14,707 nt of DNA from Pseudomonadota bacterium (GCA_023388935.1 JAEWFG010000188.1:1-14707), one strand, 5' to 3'. Numbered from the stretch's first letter, positions 1 through 7,812 are shown. A program made the numbers and translations. The notes: a model not told the origin generated them from the letters alone.

Positions 1-114
1 TAGTAGGTCTTCACTACAACGATTTTCGCCACAACGTCCCTTGCAATGATTCAGCTTTTTGTCCGACCAGGCATCGAAAATCGCTAAAAACGAGATCCAG
101 TTGGGAAAGTCGGG
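1..114. other. Short non-coding edge downstream of the epoxide hydrolase gene
   Basis: No gene is supported here. The stretch lies 3' of the minus-strand hydrolase and is less GC-rich than its neighbours. It contains one 9-base inverted repeat, CGATTTTCG at 20-28 and CGAAAATCG at 75-83, with 46 bases between the arms. That loop is long for an intrinsic terminator and no adjacent T-run fits one, so I do not call a terminator. Confidence 0.5.
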
Positions 115-1074
115 CTAGCGCGCCGCCGCCTCGCGCAAGAAGCCGACCAGCGCTGCGTTGACTTCGTCGGGCCGCTCCTGTTGCACCCAATGGCCGGCGC
201 CCTCGATGAAGAGCTTGCGTCTGAGATTGGGCAGCACGCGTTCGAGTTCGTTGATTCGCTTGGCCCCGATCAGGCCGGTGATGACGGCGTCTCTCGAGCC
301 GGCAATGAACAGCGAGGGCTGATGAATTTGCGCATCCTGCCAGGGTGCCGTCAGCTCCCAATTGCGGTCGAGGTTGCGATACCAGTTCAGCCCGCCGCGG
401 AATCCGGACTTGCGGAAGGTTTCGGTGAAATAGGCGAGGTCAGCCTCGCTCAGCCAGTCTGGCAACGGCTCCTCGACTGTCGCGTGTCCGAGAAATCCCT
501 TGCCCTCCTGCACGAACATGGCGGCGCTGGGATCGGCAAGCCCGCGCCCGCCGAGCACGATGCGCATGGTACGGGCGACGTCATGCTCGAACTCGGCCTC
601 GGCAACGCCGGGCGTTTGGAAATACTGCCAGTAGAAGTTGGTGAAGCCGTTCCGACGCAGGAGGTCGAGCGGCTTGCCTCGGCCGCGGAACGGCGGCGGA
701 ACGCTCAGGCCCGCAACCGCCGTGAAGATATCGGGCCGGAACAGAGCCGCATGCCAGGCGACTGGCGCGCCCCAGTCGTGGCCCACAACCATCGCCTTGG
801 TCTCGCCGAGCGCCTGCACGAGGCCGACCACGTCGCCGACCGTGTCGAAGATTGAGTAGGCGTTGACGTCCGCCGGCGCGGCGCTCTGCCCATAGCCGCG
901 CATGTCCGGGGCGACCACGTGAAACCCGGCGTCGGCGAGCGCCGGGATCTGGTGGCGCCAGGAATAGGAGAGTTCCGGCCAGCCATGGCACAGCACCACC
1001 AGCGGACCCTGGCCGGCCTCGCGGATGAACAGATCGACCCCGTTTGCCTTGATCACGCGCGTGGAAGAAGACAT
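115..1074 (-). CDS. Soluble epoxide hydrolase (alpha/beta-hydrolase fold)
   Basis: This 319-residue cytosolic enzyme probably opens epoxides to vicinal diols through a covalent ester on an aspartate. The oxyanion-hole motif HGWPE starts at H30. The nucleophile is D100 in GHDWG. Two cap-domain tyrosines that polarise the epoxide are Y151 (in YWQYFQ) and Y232 (in NWYRN). The charge-relay residues are D262 (GSRDAV) and H295 (GAGHW). This full set separates it from haloalkane dehalogenases and esterases, which lack the paired tyrosines or use serine. Length is normal for a single-domain bacterial epoxide hydrolase. The ATG at 1074 is preceded by AAGGCGG about 8 bases upstream. The gene is divergent from the carboxypeptidase gene and not obviously tied to its pathway. 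The physiological substrate cannot be read from the sequence. Confidence 0.88.
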   Translation of the reverse strand: MSSSTRVIKANGVDLFIREAGQGPLVVLCHGWPELSYSWRHQIPALADAGFHVVAPDMRGYGQSAAPADVNAYSIFDTVGDVVGLVQALGETKAMVVGHDWGAPVAWHAALFRPDIFTAVAGLSVPPPFRGRGKPLDLLRRNGFTNFYWQYFQTPGVAEAEFEHDVARTMRIVLGGRGLADPSAAMFVQEGKGFLGHATVEEPLPDWLSEADLAYFTETFRKSGFRGGLNWYRNLDRNWELTAPWQDAQIHQPSLFIAGSRDAVITGLIGAKRINELERVLPNLRRKLFIEGAGHWVQQERPDEVNAALVGFLREAAAR

Positions 1075-1227
1075 CGCTTTTCCGCCTTGTTTCAGGGGTT
1101 TGGTCGAGAAATATAAGGTGCCACGATAGGGGCGCAGCGAGAATCGTGCAATCTCGGGTTCCGGCGGCCAGCCTCATGTTGTTTGCGCCGGTTCCTGCTG
1201 TTAGAACGCCGTTCTCAGGGCTTGGCC
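1075..1227. promoter_or_regulatory. Divergent promoter region between epoxide hydrolase and the housekeeping operon
   Basis: These 153 bases separate two divergent genes and must hold the start signals of both. A locally AT-rich core at 1109-1117 carries TATAAG on the plus strand (1112-1117) and TATATT on the minus strand (1110-1115), both plausible -10 elements. No good -35 partner at 16-18 bases was found for either. Promoters are therefore inferred from gene arrangement, and the exact boxes are uncertain. Confidence 0.35.
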
Positions 1228-2490
1228 ATGGAATTTCGTCTTTCTTTGGTTCGTCGCAGCCGGCTCACCGCCGGAGCGCTGGCGCGCGGGCTGCTTGCTG
1301 CGGCCCTGGTGGCGGGGATCGGCTGGGGCGGGTCGCTCTATGCCGCCAACCAAAGCGTCCAGGGCGCCAAGAAGACGGAGGATGCCGGCTTCGACGGCGA
1401 CGCCCCGACCGCGATCCTGATCGAGGCCTCCAGCGGCAGCGTGCTGTTCGAGAAGAATGCCGACGAGATGCGCGCGCCCTCCAGCATGATGAAGCTGATG
1501 ACGGCGGAAGTCGTCTTCAACGCCGTCAAGAAGGGCGACATCAAGCTCACCGACGAGTACCGGATCAGCGAGAACGCCTGGCGCAGGGGCGGGGCCCCCT
1601 CAGGCACATCGACCATGTTCGCCGCGATCAACAGCAAGGTCTCGGTCGACGATCTCCTGCACGGCGCGATCATCCAGAGCGGCAATGACTCCTGTATCGC
1701 GCTGGCCGAAGGCATCGCCGGCAACGAGAAGATCTTTGCCGCCGACTTCATGACCAAGCGCGCCCGCGAACTCGGCATGATGAAGTCGACCTTCGGCAAC
1801 TCCAACGGTTTGCCCGACCCCGGCAACAAGATGACGGTGCGCGAGCTCGGCATTCTCGCCCGGCACATCATCCTGGACTTCCCCGAATTCTACAAACTGT
1901 TCGGCGAGAAGGAGTTCACCTGGAACAAGATCCGCCAGTCCAACCGCAATCCGCTGCTCAACTCGATGGAAGGCGCCGATGGTCTGAAAACCGGCTACAC
2001 CAAAGAGGGCGGCTACGGCATGGTCGGCTCGGCCGTGCAGAACGGCACGCGGCTGATCGTCGTCGTCAACGGGCTCGAAGACCCCGAAGATCGCGCCACC
2101 GAAGCCAAGAAGATGCTGGAATGGGGTTTTCGCAATTTCGAGACCCGAACGCTGATCGCGGCCGATCAGCCCGTCGGCTTCGCCAGGGTGTTCGGCGGCG
2201 AGAGCCGATCGGTCAAGCTGGTCGCCAAGACGCCCGTGACGGTGATGGTGCACAAGAATGGCGGCGACAAGCTGATCGCGCGCGTCGTCTATAGCGGCCC
2301 GGTGCGCGCGCCGATCCAGGAGGGCCAGCAGGTCGGCGTGGTCAGGGTCTGGCGCAGCGGCAACATTGCGGTGGAAACGCCGGTTTATGCCGGTGAGGCA
2401 ATCGGCACCGGCTCGACTGTACGGCGCGCGATCGACGGAGCCAGCGAGCTCGTGATCGGCGTGTTCCGCGCAGGCGTTGAGAAGCTCTGA
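1228..2490 (+). CDS. dacC: D-alanyl-D-alanine carboxypeptidase (low-molecular-weight penicillin-binding protein, PBP5/6 type)
   Basis: The enzyme removes the terminal D-alanine from peptidoglycan pentapeptides in the periplasm. In the 420-residue product all three serine-penicillin-recognising motifs are present in order: S86-M-M-K89 (nucleophile and base), S151-G-N153, and K254-T-G256. A PBP5-type C-terminal beta domain follows from about residue 290. The N-terminus has arginines followed by a hydrophobic stretch and a probable cleavage near residue 39-40 (LYA/ANQ), so it is exported. I chose the ATG at 1228 because CAGGG lies 7 bases upstream. An in-frame TTG at 1183 would add 15 residues before the signal peptide and is less likely. 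The gene heads the operon, with only 2 bases before tmk. The symbol (dacC, dacF or dacA) is by family and not certain. Confidence 0.9.
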   Translation: MEFRLSLVRRSRLTAGALARGLLAAALVAGIGWGGSLYAANQSVQGAKKTEDAGFDGDAPTAILIEASSGSVLFEKNADEMRAPSSMMKLMTAEVVFNAVKKGDIKLTDEYRISENAWRRGGAPSGTSTMFAAINSKVSVDDLLHGAIIQSGNDSCIALAEGIAGNEKIFAADFMTKRARELGMMKSTFGNSNGLPDPGNKMTVRELGILARHIILDFPEFYKLFGEKEFTWNKIRQSNRNPLLNSMEGADGLKTGYTKEGGYGMVGSAVQNGTRLIVVVNGLEDPEDRATEAKKMLEWGFRNFETRTLIAADQPVGFARVFGGESRSVKLVAKTPVTVMVHKNGGDKLIARVVYSGPVRAPIQEGQQVGVVRVWRSGNIAVETPVYAGEAIGTGSTVRRAIDGASELVIGVFRAGVEKL

Positions 2491-2492
2491 TC

Positions 2493-3173
2493 ATGAGTGC
2501 GGCACAGCGGCCATCCGGACGCGGACGGTTCATTACCTTTGAAGGCGGCGAGGGGACGGGCAAGTCGACCCAGATCAAGAAGCTCGCCGATCGCCTCAAA
2601 GCGGCGAGGCTCCGCACCCTCGTCACGCGCGAGCCAGGCGGATCGCCGGGCGCCGAGATCATGCGGCATCTGGTGCTGTCAGGCATGGGCAAGCTGCTCG
2701 GACCCGAAGCCGAGACGCTGCTGTTCGCGGCCGCCCGCGACGACCACGTCCGCACCGTGATCGAGCCCGCGCTCACTCGGGGCATCTGGGTCTTGTGCGA
2801 CCGTTTCGCCGACTCAACCCGCGCCTATCAAGGCAGCCTCGGCCGTGTGCCGGCCGGCCTGATCAACGCCATGCAGCGGGTCACGATCGGCGATCTCAAG
2901 CCGGACCTGACCATCATTCTCGATCTGCCGGTGGAGATCGGCTTGCAGCGTGCAGCAACGCGTCGCGGCAGCGACACGCCTGACAGGTTCGAGGGCGAGA
3001 AGCTCAGCTTCCATCAGGGGCTGCGGGAGGCCTATCGCCAGATCGCCGCAGAAGATCCCGACCGCTGCGTGCTGATCGACGCCAATTCCGATCCTGACAC
3101 GGTCGCCGGGCGCGTCTGGAACGCGCTACGCGATCGTCTCCTTCCGACGCCTGCCTCGGTGATTTCAGCATGA
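2493..3173 (+). CDS. tmk: Thymidylate kinase (dTMP kinase)
   Basis: Phosphorylates dTMP to dTDP with ATP in the cytosol, an essential step of dTTP synthesis. The 226-residue protein has the P-loop at residues 18-25 (GGEGTGKS), the substrate-binding TREPGG at 45-50, the DRF...S motif at D103-S108, and an arginine-rich lid at about 153-169 (RAATRRGSDTPDRFEGE), as in bacterial enzymes that place the catalytic arginine in the lid. Length is close to the usual 205-230. The start ATG lies 2 bases after the carboxypeptidase stop, and the gene overlaps holB by the four bases ATGA, so translation of the three is probably coupled. Pairing of tmk with holB is common in bacteria. Confidence 0.96.
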   Translation: MSAAQRPSGRGRFITFEGGEGTGKSTQIKKLADRLKAARLRTLVTREPGGSPGAEIMRHLVLSGMGKLLGPEAETLLFAAARDDHVRTVIEPALTRGIWVLCDRFADSTRAYQGSLGRVPAGLINAMQRVTIGDLKPDLTIILDLPVEIGLQRAATRRGSDTPDRFEGEKLSFHQGLREAYRQIAAEDPDRCVLIDANSDPDTVAGRVWNALRDRLLPTPASVISA

Positions 3174-4216
3174 GCCCACGGCGGGTCGAGCGTGAAACCG
3201 CAATTCCGCATCCGCGCGAGACGAGCCTTCTGTTCGGCCACCGCGAGGCCGAGACGGCGCTGCTGACGGCCTACCGCAGCGGTCGCATTCCGCATGCCTG
3301 GCTGATCGGCGGGCCGCAAGGGATCGGCAAGGCGACGCTCGCCTATCGCATGGCGCGCTTCGTGCTCTCCCACGGCCAGCCGCTGGCGCCTTTCGTGCAG
3401 CGCGCCGAAAGCCTCGCAATCGATCCGGACGACGCCGTGGCGCGGCAGGTTGCGGCGAGCTCGCATGGCGGCCTGTTGACGCTGGAGCGCACCGCCAACG
3501 ACCGCGGCGTGATGCGTACCGTGATCACGGTGGACGAGACGCGCGAGACGATCTCGTTCTTCGGCTCCACGGCAGCAGCCGAGGGCTGGCGCGTCTGTAT
3601 CGTCGACACCGTCGACGAGCTCAATCCAAACGCCGCGAACGCGCTGCTGAAAATTCTCGAAGAACCGCCGCAGCAATCGCTGTTCCTGCTGGTGAGCCAC
3701 GCGCCCGCACGCGTGCTTGCCACGATTCAGTCGCGCTGCCGCAAGCTGCGTCTGCGCCCGCTGGCAACTGATGAGGTCATCGGTGCCGCGGCGACGGCCG
3801 CCGATCTTGATCCGAACGAACCGGCGCTGCGTGAGGCGGCGGAAGCCTCCGAGGGCAGCGTCGCGCGGGCGCTGACGCTGCTCGGCGGTGACGCCCTCAA
3901 ACTCCAGCAGCGCACGGCGGCGCTGCTGGCACGCTTGCCGCAGGTCGATCCGCGCGAATTGCATACGCTCGGCGATTCGCTCGGCACCAGCGACCGCGTC
4001 GCGCTCGCAGCCTTCATTGACGGCATTGAACGCTGGATCGCGGAACGCCTGCATTCGGACGAAGCGAACGCCAACCAGAACCTGCCGCGCCTTGCGCGCC
4101 TTAGCGAGGTATGGGAAAAGATCGTCCGCGCCGCGCGCGACACCGAAACCTACAATCTGGAGCGAAAGCCCTTGGTTTTCTCGGTGTTCGGCTGGCTGGC
4201 GGACGCAACGCGCTAG
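3170..4216 (+). CDS. holB: DNA polymerase III delta' subunit (clamp loader)
   Basis: A structural subunit of the clamp-loader complex that places the beta sliding clamp on primed DNA. The 348-residue protein shows an AAA+ fold: a P-loop-like GPQGIGKA at 48-55, a Walker-B-like stretch IVDTVDEL at about 144-151 followed by the NALLKILEEPP signature at 157-167, and the clamp-loader SRC motif at 188-190. Position 55 of the P-loop is alanine instead of Ser/Thr, which fits a subunit not expected to hydrolyse ATP. The four-cysteine zinc module found in E. coli delta' after the P-loop is absent: the only cysteines are C143 and C190. The start overlaps the tmk stop (ATGA at 3170-3173). Confusion with DnaX is unlikely because of the length and the degenerate P-loop. 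Confidence 0.92.
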   Translation: MSPRRVERETAIPHPRETSLLFGHREAETALLTAYRSGRIPHAWLIGGPQGIGKATLAYRMARFVLSHGQPLAPFVQRAESLAIDPDDAVARQVAASSHGGLLTLERTANDRGVMRTVITVDETRETISFFGSTAAAEGWRVCIVDTVDELNPNAANALLKILEEPPQQSLFLLVSHAPARVLATIQSRCRKLRLRPLATDEVIGAAATAADLDPNEPALREAAEASEGSVARALTLLGGDALKLQQRTAALLARLPQVDPRELHTLGDSLGTSDRVALAAFIDGIERWIAERLHSDEANANQNLPRLARLSEVWEKIVRAARDTETYNLERKPLVFSVFGWLADATR

Positions 4217-4250
4217 GCGCAGGTTCGTTTCCAAATTTTGAGAGCCGGTA

Positions 4251-4255
4251 AAGGA
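4251..4255 (+). promoter_or_regulatory. Ribosome binding site for metG, with two in-frame GTG starts
   Basis: AAGGA precedes two consecutive in-frame GTG codons. The first, at 4260, is 4 bases away and the second, at 4263, is 7 bases away. The second has the more usual spacing, so the true product may be one residue shorter than annotated. Confidence 0.6.
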
Positions 4256-4259
4256 ATTC

Positions 4260-4670
4260 GTGGTGGCAACGCGAGCTAAGAAAACCGTCAAGCGCAAGAG
4301 CGGCAAGAAGGCTGCCAAGAAATCCGTCAGGAAGGTCACGAAAAAGGCTGCAAAGACGCGTGCGTCCAAACCCGCCAAGAAGGCCAAGAAAGCCGCTGCC
4401 AAGAAACGCGTGAAGAAGTCCGCAACGAAGACGGCAAAGAAGGCTGCGAAGAAGCAGGTCGTCGCCAAGAAGGCCTCGAAGAAAAAGGCCGCCGCGAAGT
4501 CAGCCAAGGCCGCGGCGAAAAAAGCGGTCAAAGAGGCGAGGGTGGCTGCCCCTCCCGCCGCACCGGCTCCGGTCGCCACCCCGCCGAAGACTGCGAAGCC
4601 GAAGGCTCCGCGGGCGCCGAAGGTCGTCGCGGCTCCGCAAGCCACGGCGCCGGCGGCAGCACCTGCGCGT
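4260..4670 (+). other. Histone-H1-like Lys/Ala tail and Ala/Pro linker of MetRS
   Basis: This is the coding segment for residues 1-137 of the MetRS protein. The first 93 residues are dominated by lysine and alanine in AAKK/AKKA/KKA repeats, giving a very purine-rich coding strand. From about residue 95 the composition switches to Ala/Pro (for example APPAAPAPVATPP), typical of a flexible linker. Similar basic tails occur in bacterial H1-like DNA-binding proteins and in eukaryotic aminoacyl-tRNA synthetases, where they raise non-specific RNA affinity. It is continuous in frame with the synthetase, with no stop and no good ATG near the core start. Confidence 0.85.
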
Positions 4671-6209
4671 GACAACGTCTTCTACATCACGACCGCGATC
4701 GCCTATCCCAACGGCAGTCCCCATATCGGTCATGCCTATGAGGCGATCGCGACGGACGTGCTGGCGCGCTTTGCGCGGCTCGACGGCAAGGACGTGTTCT
4801 TCCTCACCGGCACCGACGAACACGGGCTGAAGATGGTTCAGACCGCGCAGAACGAGGGCCTGACCGCGTCGGAGCTGGCGGCCCGCAATGCCGGCCGCTT
4901 CAAGGAGATGGATGAGCGCCTGAACGTGTCGTTCGATCGCTTCATCCGCACCACTGAAGAACAGCACCATCGTTCCAGCCAGGAGATCTGGCGGCGCATG
5001 GAGGCGAACGGCGACATCTATGCCGACACCTATTCCGGCTGGTACTCCGTTCGCGACGAAGCCTATTACGCCGAGGACGAGACGCGCCTGAACGACGACG
5101 GCGTGCGCCTCGGTCCGCAGGGCACGCCGGTCGAATGGGTCGAGGAGAAGAGCTATTTCTTCCGCCTGTCGGCCTATCAGGACAGGTTGCTCAAGCTCTA
5201 CACGGACAATCCCGATTTCATCGGTCCGGACTCTCGCAAGAACGAGGTGGTGAGCTTCGTCAAGGGTGGCCTGCGCGATCTCTCGATCTCGCGCACGACT
5301 TTCGACTGGGGCGTCAAGGTCCCGGGCGACGAAGAGCACGTGATGTATGTCTGGGTCGATGCGCTCACCAACTACATCACTGGCGTCGGCTTCCCCGATG
5401 AAAGCGACAAGAACTGGCGCTACTGGCCGGCCGATGTGCACATCATCGGCAAGGACATCATCCGTTTCCACGCGGTGTATTGGCCCGCGTTCCTGATGTC
5501 CGCCGGCATCCCTGTGCAGAAGCGCGTCTATGCCCACGGCTTCCTGTTCAACAGGGGCGAGAAGATGTCGAAGTCGGTCGGTAACGTCGTCGATCCCTTC
5601 AATCTCGCGGATCAGTACGGCGTCGACCAGATCCGCTATTTCTTCCTGCGCGAGGTCCCGTTCGGACAGGACGGCAATTACAATCACGAGGCCATCGTCG
5701 CGCGCGTCAATGCCGATCTCGCCAACGATCTCGGCAACCTCGCGCAGCGCTCGCTGTCGATGATCGCCAAACAGCTCGGCGGCGTGCTGCCGGAGCCCGG
5801 CGAGTTCAGCGACAACGACAAGGCTATTTTGGCGCAAGCCGACGGAATGATCGCCGCGTCGCGCGAGGCGATGGGGACGCAGCAGATCCATCACTGGCTC
5901 AACACCGTGTGGGCCGTGGTCGCGGAAGCCAACCGCTATTTCGCCGGCGAGGCGCCGTGGGCGCTCGCCAAGACTGATCCTGCGCGGCAGAAGACGGTGC
6001 TCTATGTCACCGCCGAAGTCGTGCGCCAGATCGCGATCCTGGCCCAGCCGGTGATGCCGACCGCCTCCGGCTTGCTGCTCGACAGCCTCGGCATCCCCGA
6101 AGGTGAACGCAACTTCGCCGTGCTCGGGGGCGCCAGGCGGATTGGGCCCGGCACGACGCTGCCGGCGCCGACGCCGGCGTTCCCGCGTTACATCGAGCCG
6201 GCGGCCTGA
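4260..6209 (+). CDS. metG: Methionyl-tRNA synthetase with lysine-rich N-terminal extension
   Basis: Charges tRNA-Met with methionine in the cytosol. The class I catalytic core starts at about residue 139 (NVFYITT). It has the HIGH motif as H155-I-G-H158 and the KMSKS loop at 435-439, with an anticodon-binding helical domain to residue 649. The core of about 510 residues is full length. It lacks zinc-knuckle cysteines: the usual CxxC site reads WYSVRDEAYY near 261-270, and I see no cysteine in the whole protein. There is also no C-terminal tRNA-binding (Trbp111-like) domain. Residues 1-93 form a tail with 36 lysines and a single acidic residue, built from AKKA-like repeats. An Ala/Pro linker follows at about 95-137. 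The start is GTG, 43 bases after holB. The family is certain; the role of the tail is unknown. Confidence 0.96.
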   Translation: MVATRAKKTVKRKSGKKAAKKSVRKVTKKAAKTRASKPAKKAKKAAAKKRVKKSATKTAKKAAKKQVVAKKASKKKAAAKSAKAAAKKAVKEARVAAPPAAPAPVATPPKTAKPKAPRAPKVVAAPQATAPAAAPARDNVFYITTAIAYPNGSPHIGHAYEAIATDVLARFARLDGKDVFFLTGTDEHGLKMVQTAQNEGLTASELAARNAGRFKEMDERLNVSFDRFIRTTEEQHHRSSQEIWRRMEANGDIYADTYSGWYSVRDEAYYAEDETRLNDDGVRLGPQGTPVEWVEEKSYFFRLSAYQDRLLKLYTDNPDFIGPDSRKNEVVSFVKGGLRDLSISRTTFDWGVKVPGDEEHVMYVWVDALTNYITGVGFPDESDKNWRYWPADVHIIGKDIIRFHAVYWPAFLMSAGIPVQKRVYAHGFLFNRGEKMSKSVGNVVDPFNLADQYGVDQIRYFFLREVPFGQDGNYNHEAIVARVNADLANDLGNLAQRSLSMIAKQLGGVLPEPGEFSDNDKAILAQADGMIAASREAMGTQQIHHWLNTVWAVVAEANRYFAGEAPWALAKTDPARQKTVLYVTAEVVRQIAILAQPVMPTASGLLLDSLGIPEGERNFAVLGGARRIGPGTTLPAPTPAFPRYIEPAA

Positions 6210-6221
6210 GGCGCTTGCGCG

Positions 6222-6998
6222 ATGCTGGTCGACAGTCACTGCCACCTGGATTTTCCTGACTTTGCGGAAGATCTCGACAGGATCGTCTCGCGTGCGCGTG
6301 CGGCCGGCATCGGCCGCATGGTCACGATCTCGACGCGGGTGCGGCGTCTGAAAGACCTGCTCGCGATCGCCGCGCGCTACGACGACGTCTATTGCTCGGT
6401 CGGCACCCATCCGCACAACGCGGATGAGGAAGACGGTATCTCGCAGGACGAACTCATCGCGCTGACGGAGCATCCCAAGGTCGTTGCACTTGGCGAGGCC
6501 GGGCTCGACTATTTCTACGACAACGGTTCGCCGGGGGCGCAGGCGAGGGGCTTTCGCGCCCACATCGCGGCTGCGCGGGCGACCGGGCTGCCGCTGGTGA
6601 TCCACACACGCGAGGCTGACGAGGACTGCGCCCGCATCCTGGAAGAGGAGACGGCAAGGGGATCGTTTCGCGCCGTGCTGCATTGTTACACCGGCGGGCG
6701 CGAGCTGGCGCTGAAGGCGGTAGCGCTCGGGCTCTATATCGGCTTCACGGGCATCCTGACTTTCAAGAAGTCGGATGCCTTGCGTGCGCTGGCGGCCGAA
6801 TTGCCGTCTGACCGTATTCTGGTTGAAACAGACTCGCCCTATCTTGCACCGGGCAAGTTCCGGGGCAAACGCAACGAACCGGCCTATGTGGTCGAGGTCG
6901 CAAAAGTGCTCGCCGAAACGCGCGGCGTGTCGCTCGAGGAGATCTCACGCCAGACCACCGAAAACTTCTTCCGCCTGTTCTCCAAGGTGAAAGCTTGA
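6222..6998 (+). CDS. tatD: TatD-family metal-dependent DNase
   Basis: A cytosolic TIM-barrel metallo-hydrolase of the amidohydrolase superfamily; family members act as 3'-5' exonucleases or deoxyribonucleases. In the 258-residue protein the metal ligands are all visible: H6-x-H8 at the start of strand 1, E92 in GEAGLD, H128 in VIHTR, H154 in LHCY, and D204 in ETDSPYLAP. Length is typical. The ATG lies 12 bases after the metG stop, with a weak GAGG 10 bases upstream, so it is probably co-transcribed with metG. The metG-tatD-metallo-hydrolase order is conserved in many alphaproteobacteria. Despite the family name it is not required for Tat export. The exact paralogue (TatD, YcfH or YjjV type) cannot be fixed; gene order favours the YcfH type. 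Confidence 0.92.
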   Translation: MLVDSHCHLDFPDFAEDLDRIVSRARAAGIGRMVTISTRVRRLKDLLAIAARYDDVYCSVGTHPHNADEEDGISQDELIALTEHPKVVALGEAGLDYFYDNGSPGAQARGFRAHIAAARATGLPLVIHTREADEDCARILEEETARGSFRAVLHCYTGGRELALKAVALGLYIGFTGILTFKKSDALRALAAELPSDRILVETDSPYLAPGKFRGKRNEPAYVVEVAKVLAETRGVSLEEISRQTTENFFRLFSKVKA

Positions 6999-7011
6999 GA
7001 TTGGGAGTCGC

Positions 7012-7809
7012 ATGACGCTGACGCTGACGATCCTGGGCTGCGGCTCCTCCGCTGGCGTGCCGCGCCCGGCGCTCGGCTGGGGCGCCTGCGATCCCGACAA
7101 TCCCAAGAACCGCCGCCGCCGCTGCTCGCTGCTGGTCGAGCATACCGGCGAGCATGGCACCACGCGCATCGTGATCGACACCTCGCCGGACCTGCGCGAG
7201 CAGCTCTTCGATGCCGATGTCGATCACATCGATGCGGTGTTCCTGACGCACGAGCATGCCGACCAGACCCATGGCATGGACGATCTGCGCTCGGTCGTCC
7301 TTCACATGCGCAAGCGCATTCCGGTCTATTTCAACCAGTCGACCGCCAAGGACATCATGGCGCGGTTTTCCTATTGCTTCATCTCGCCGGAGGGCAGTGA
7401 TTATCCGCCGATCCTGACGCGGCATGGAATCGAGGCGGCCGAGAGCCAAACGATTTTAGGGAAGGGGGGCGCGGTGACGCTGCGAGCCTTCCTGGTTCAG
7501 CACGGCCAAATTCCAGCCCTCGGTTATCGCATCGGCAACGCCGCCTACACGCCCGACCTCAACGACATCCCGCGCGAGAGCTGGGGTGCGCTGGAAAATC
7601 TAGACCTCTGGATCGTGGACGGCTTGCGCTATGCCAATCATTCGAGCCATTTCAGCATCAACGACGCGCTATCCTGGATCAAACGCTTCAAGCCGAAGCG
7701 CGCCGTCATCACCAACATGACGGCCGACGTCGACTACGAGGTGATCCGGCAATCGCTGCCCGCAGGCGTCGTGCCCGCCTATGACGGCATGCGGCTGGAG
7801 ACGCACTGA
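7012..7809 (+). CDS. PhnP-like metallo-beta-lactamase-fold hydrolase with altered metal ligands
   Basis: The 265-residue protein belongs to the metallo-beta-lactamase fold and resembles the PhnP (cyclic phosphodiesterase) group, with an N-terminal GCGSSAGVPRP loop. The first metal site is intact: H80 and H82 in THEHAD, and H164 in VQHGQ. D84 and a candidate bridging D182 (YTPDLND) are also present. At the second site two expected histidines are missing: the last residue of HxHxDH is Q85, and the C-terminal region that should supply a histidine reads ITNMTADVDY (233-242). Nearby H87 and H213 are possible substitutes. GGGAG at 7003-7007 precedes the ATG. The gene is 13 bases after tatD and ends the operon. 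The substrate is unknown, and a strict phnP name is not justified because no phosphonate genes are nearby. Confidence 0.85.
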   Translation: MTLTLTILGCGSSAGVPRPALGWGACDPDNPKNRRRRCSLLVEHTGEHGTTRIVIDTSPDLREQLFDADVDHIDAVFLTHEHADQTHGMDDLRSVVLHMRKRIPVYFNQSTAKDIMARFSYCFISPEGSDYPPILTRHGIEAAESQTILGKGGAVTLRAFLVQHGQIPALGYRIGNAAYTPDLNDIPRESWGALENLDLWIVDGLRYANHSSHFSINDALSWIKRFKPKRAVITNMTADVDYEVIRQSLPAGVVPAYDGMRLETH

Positions 7810-7812
7810 AAC

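Noticed and set aside
20..83. Inverted repeat CGATTTTCG / CGAAAATCG considered as a terminator of the hydrolase gene
   Set aside because: The loop is 46 bases long and no T-run follows in the right place, so a chance repeat is as likely.
1183..1227. Upstream TTG start for the carboxypeptidase, adding 15 residues
   Set aside because: The extension would put charged residues before a normal signal peptide, and the ATG at 1228 has a better spaced ribosome binding site.
3032..4675. A 547-codon minus-strand open frame opposite holB and the MetRS tail
   Set aside because: Its start region is Ala/Phe-rich only because it mirrors the lysine/alanine repeat. There is no independent evidence of coding.
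4500..6683. A 727-codon open frame on the minus strand opposite metG and tatD
   Set aside because: It is the complement of two well-supported genes. Its translation is arginine-rich and without recognisable motifs.
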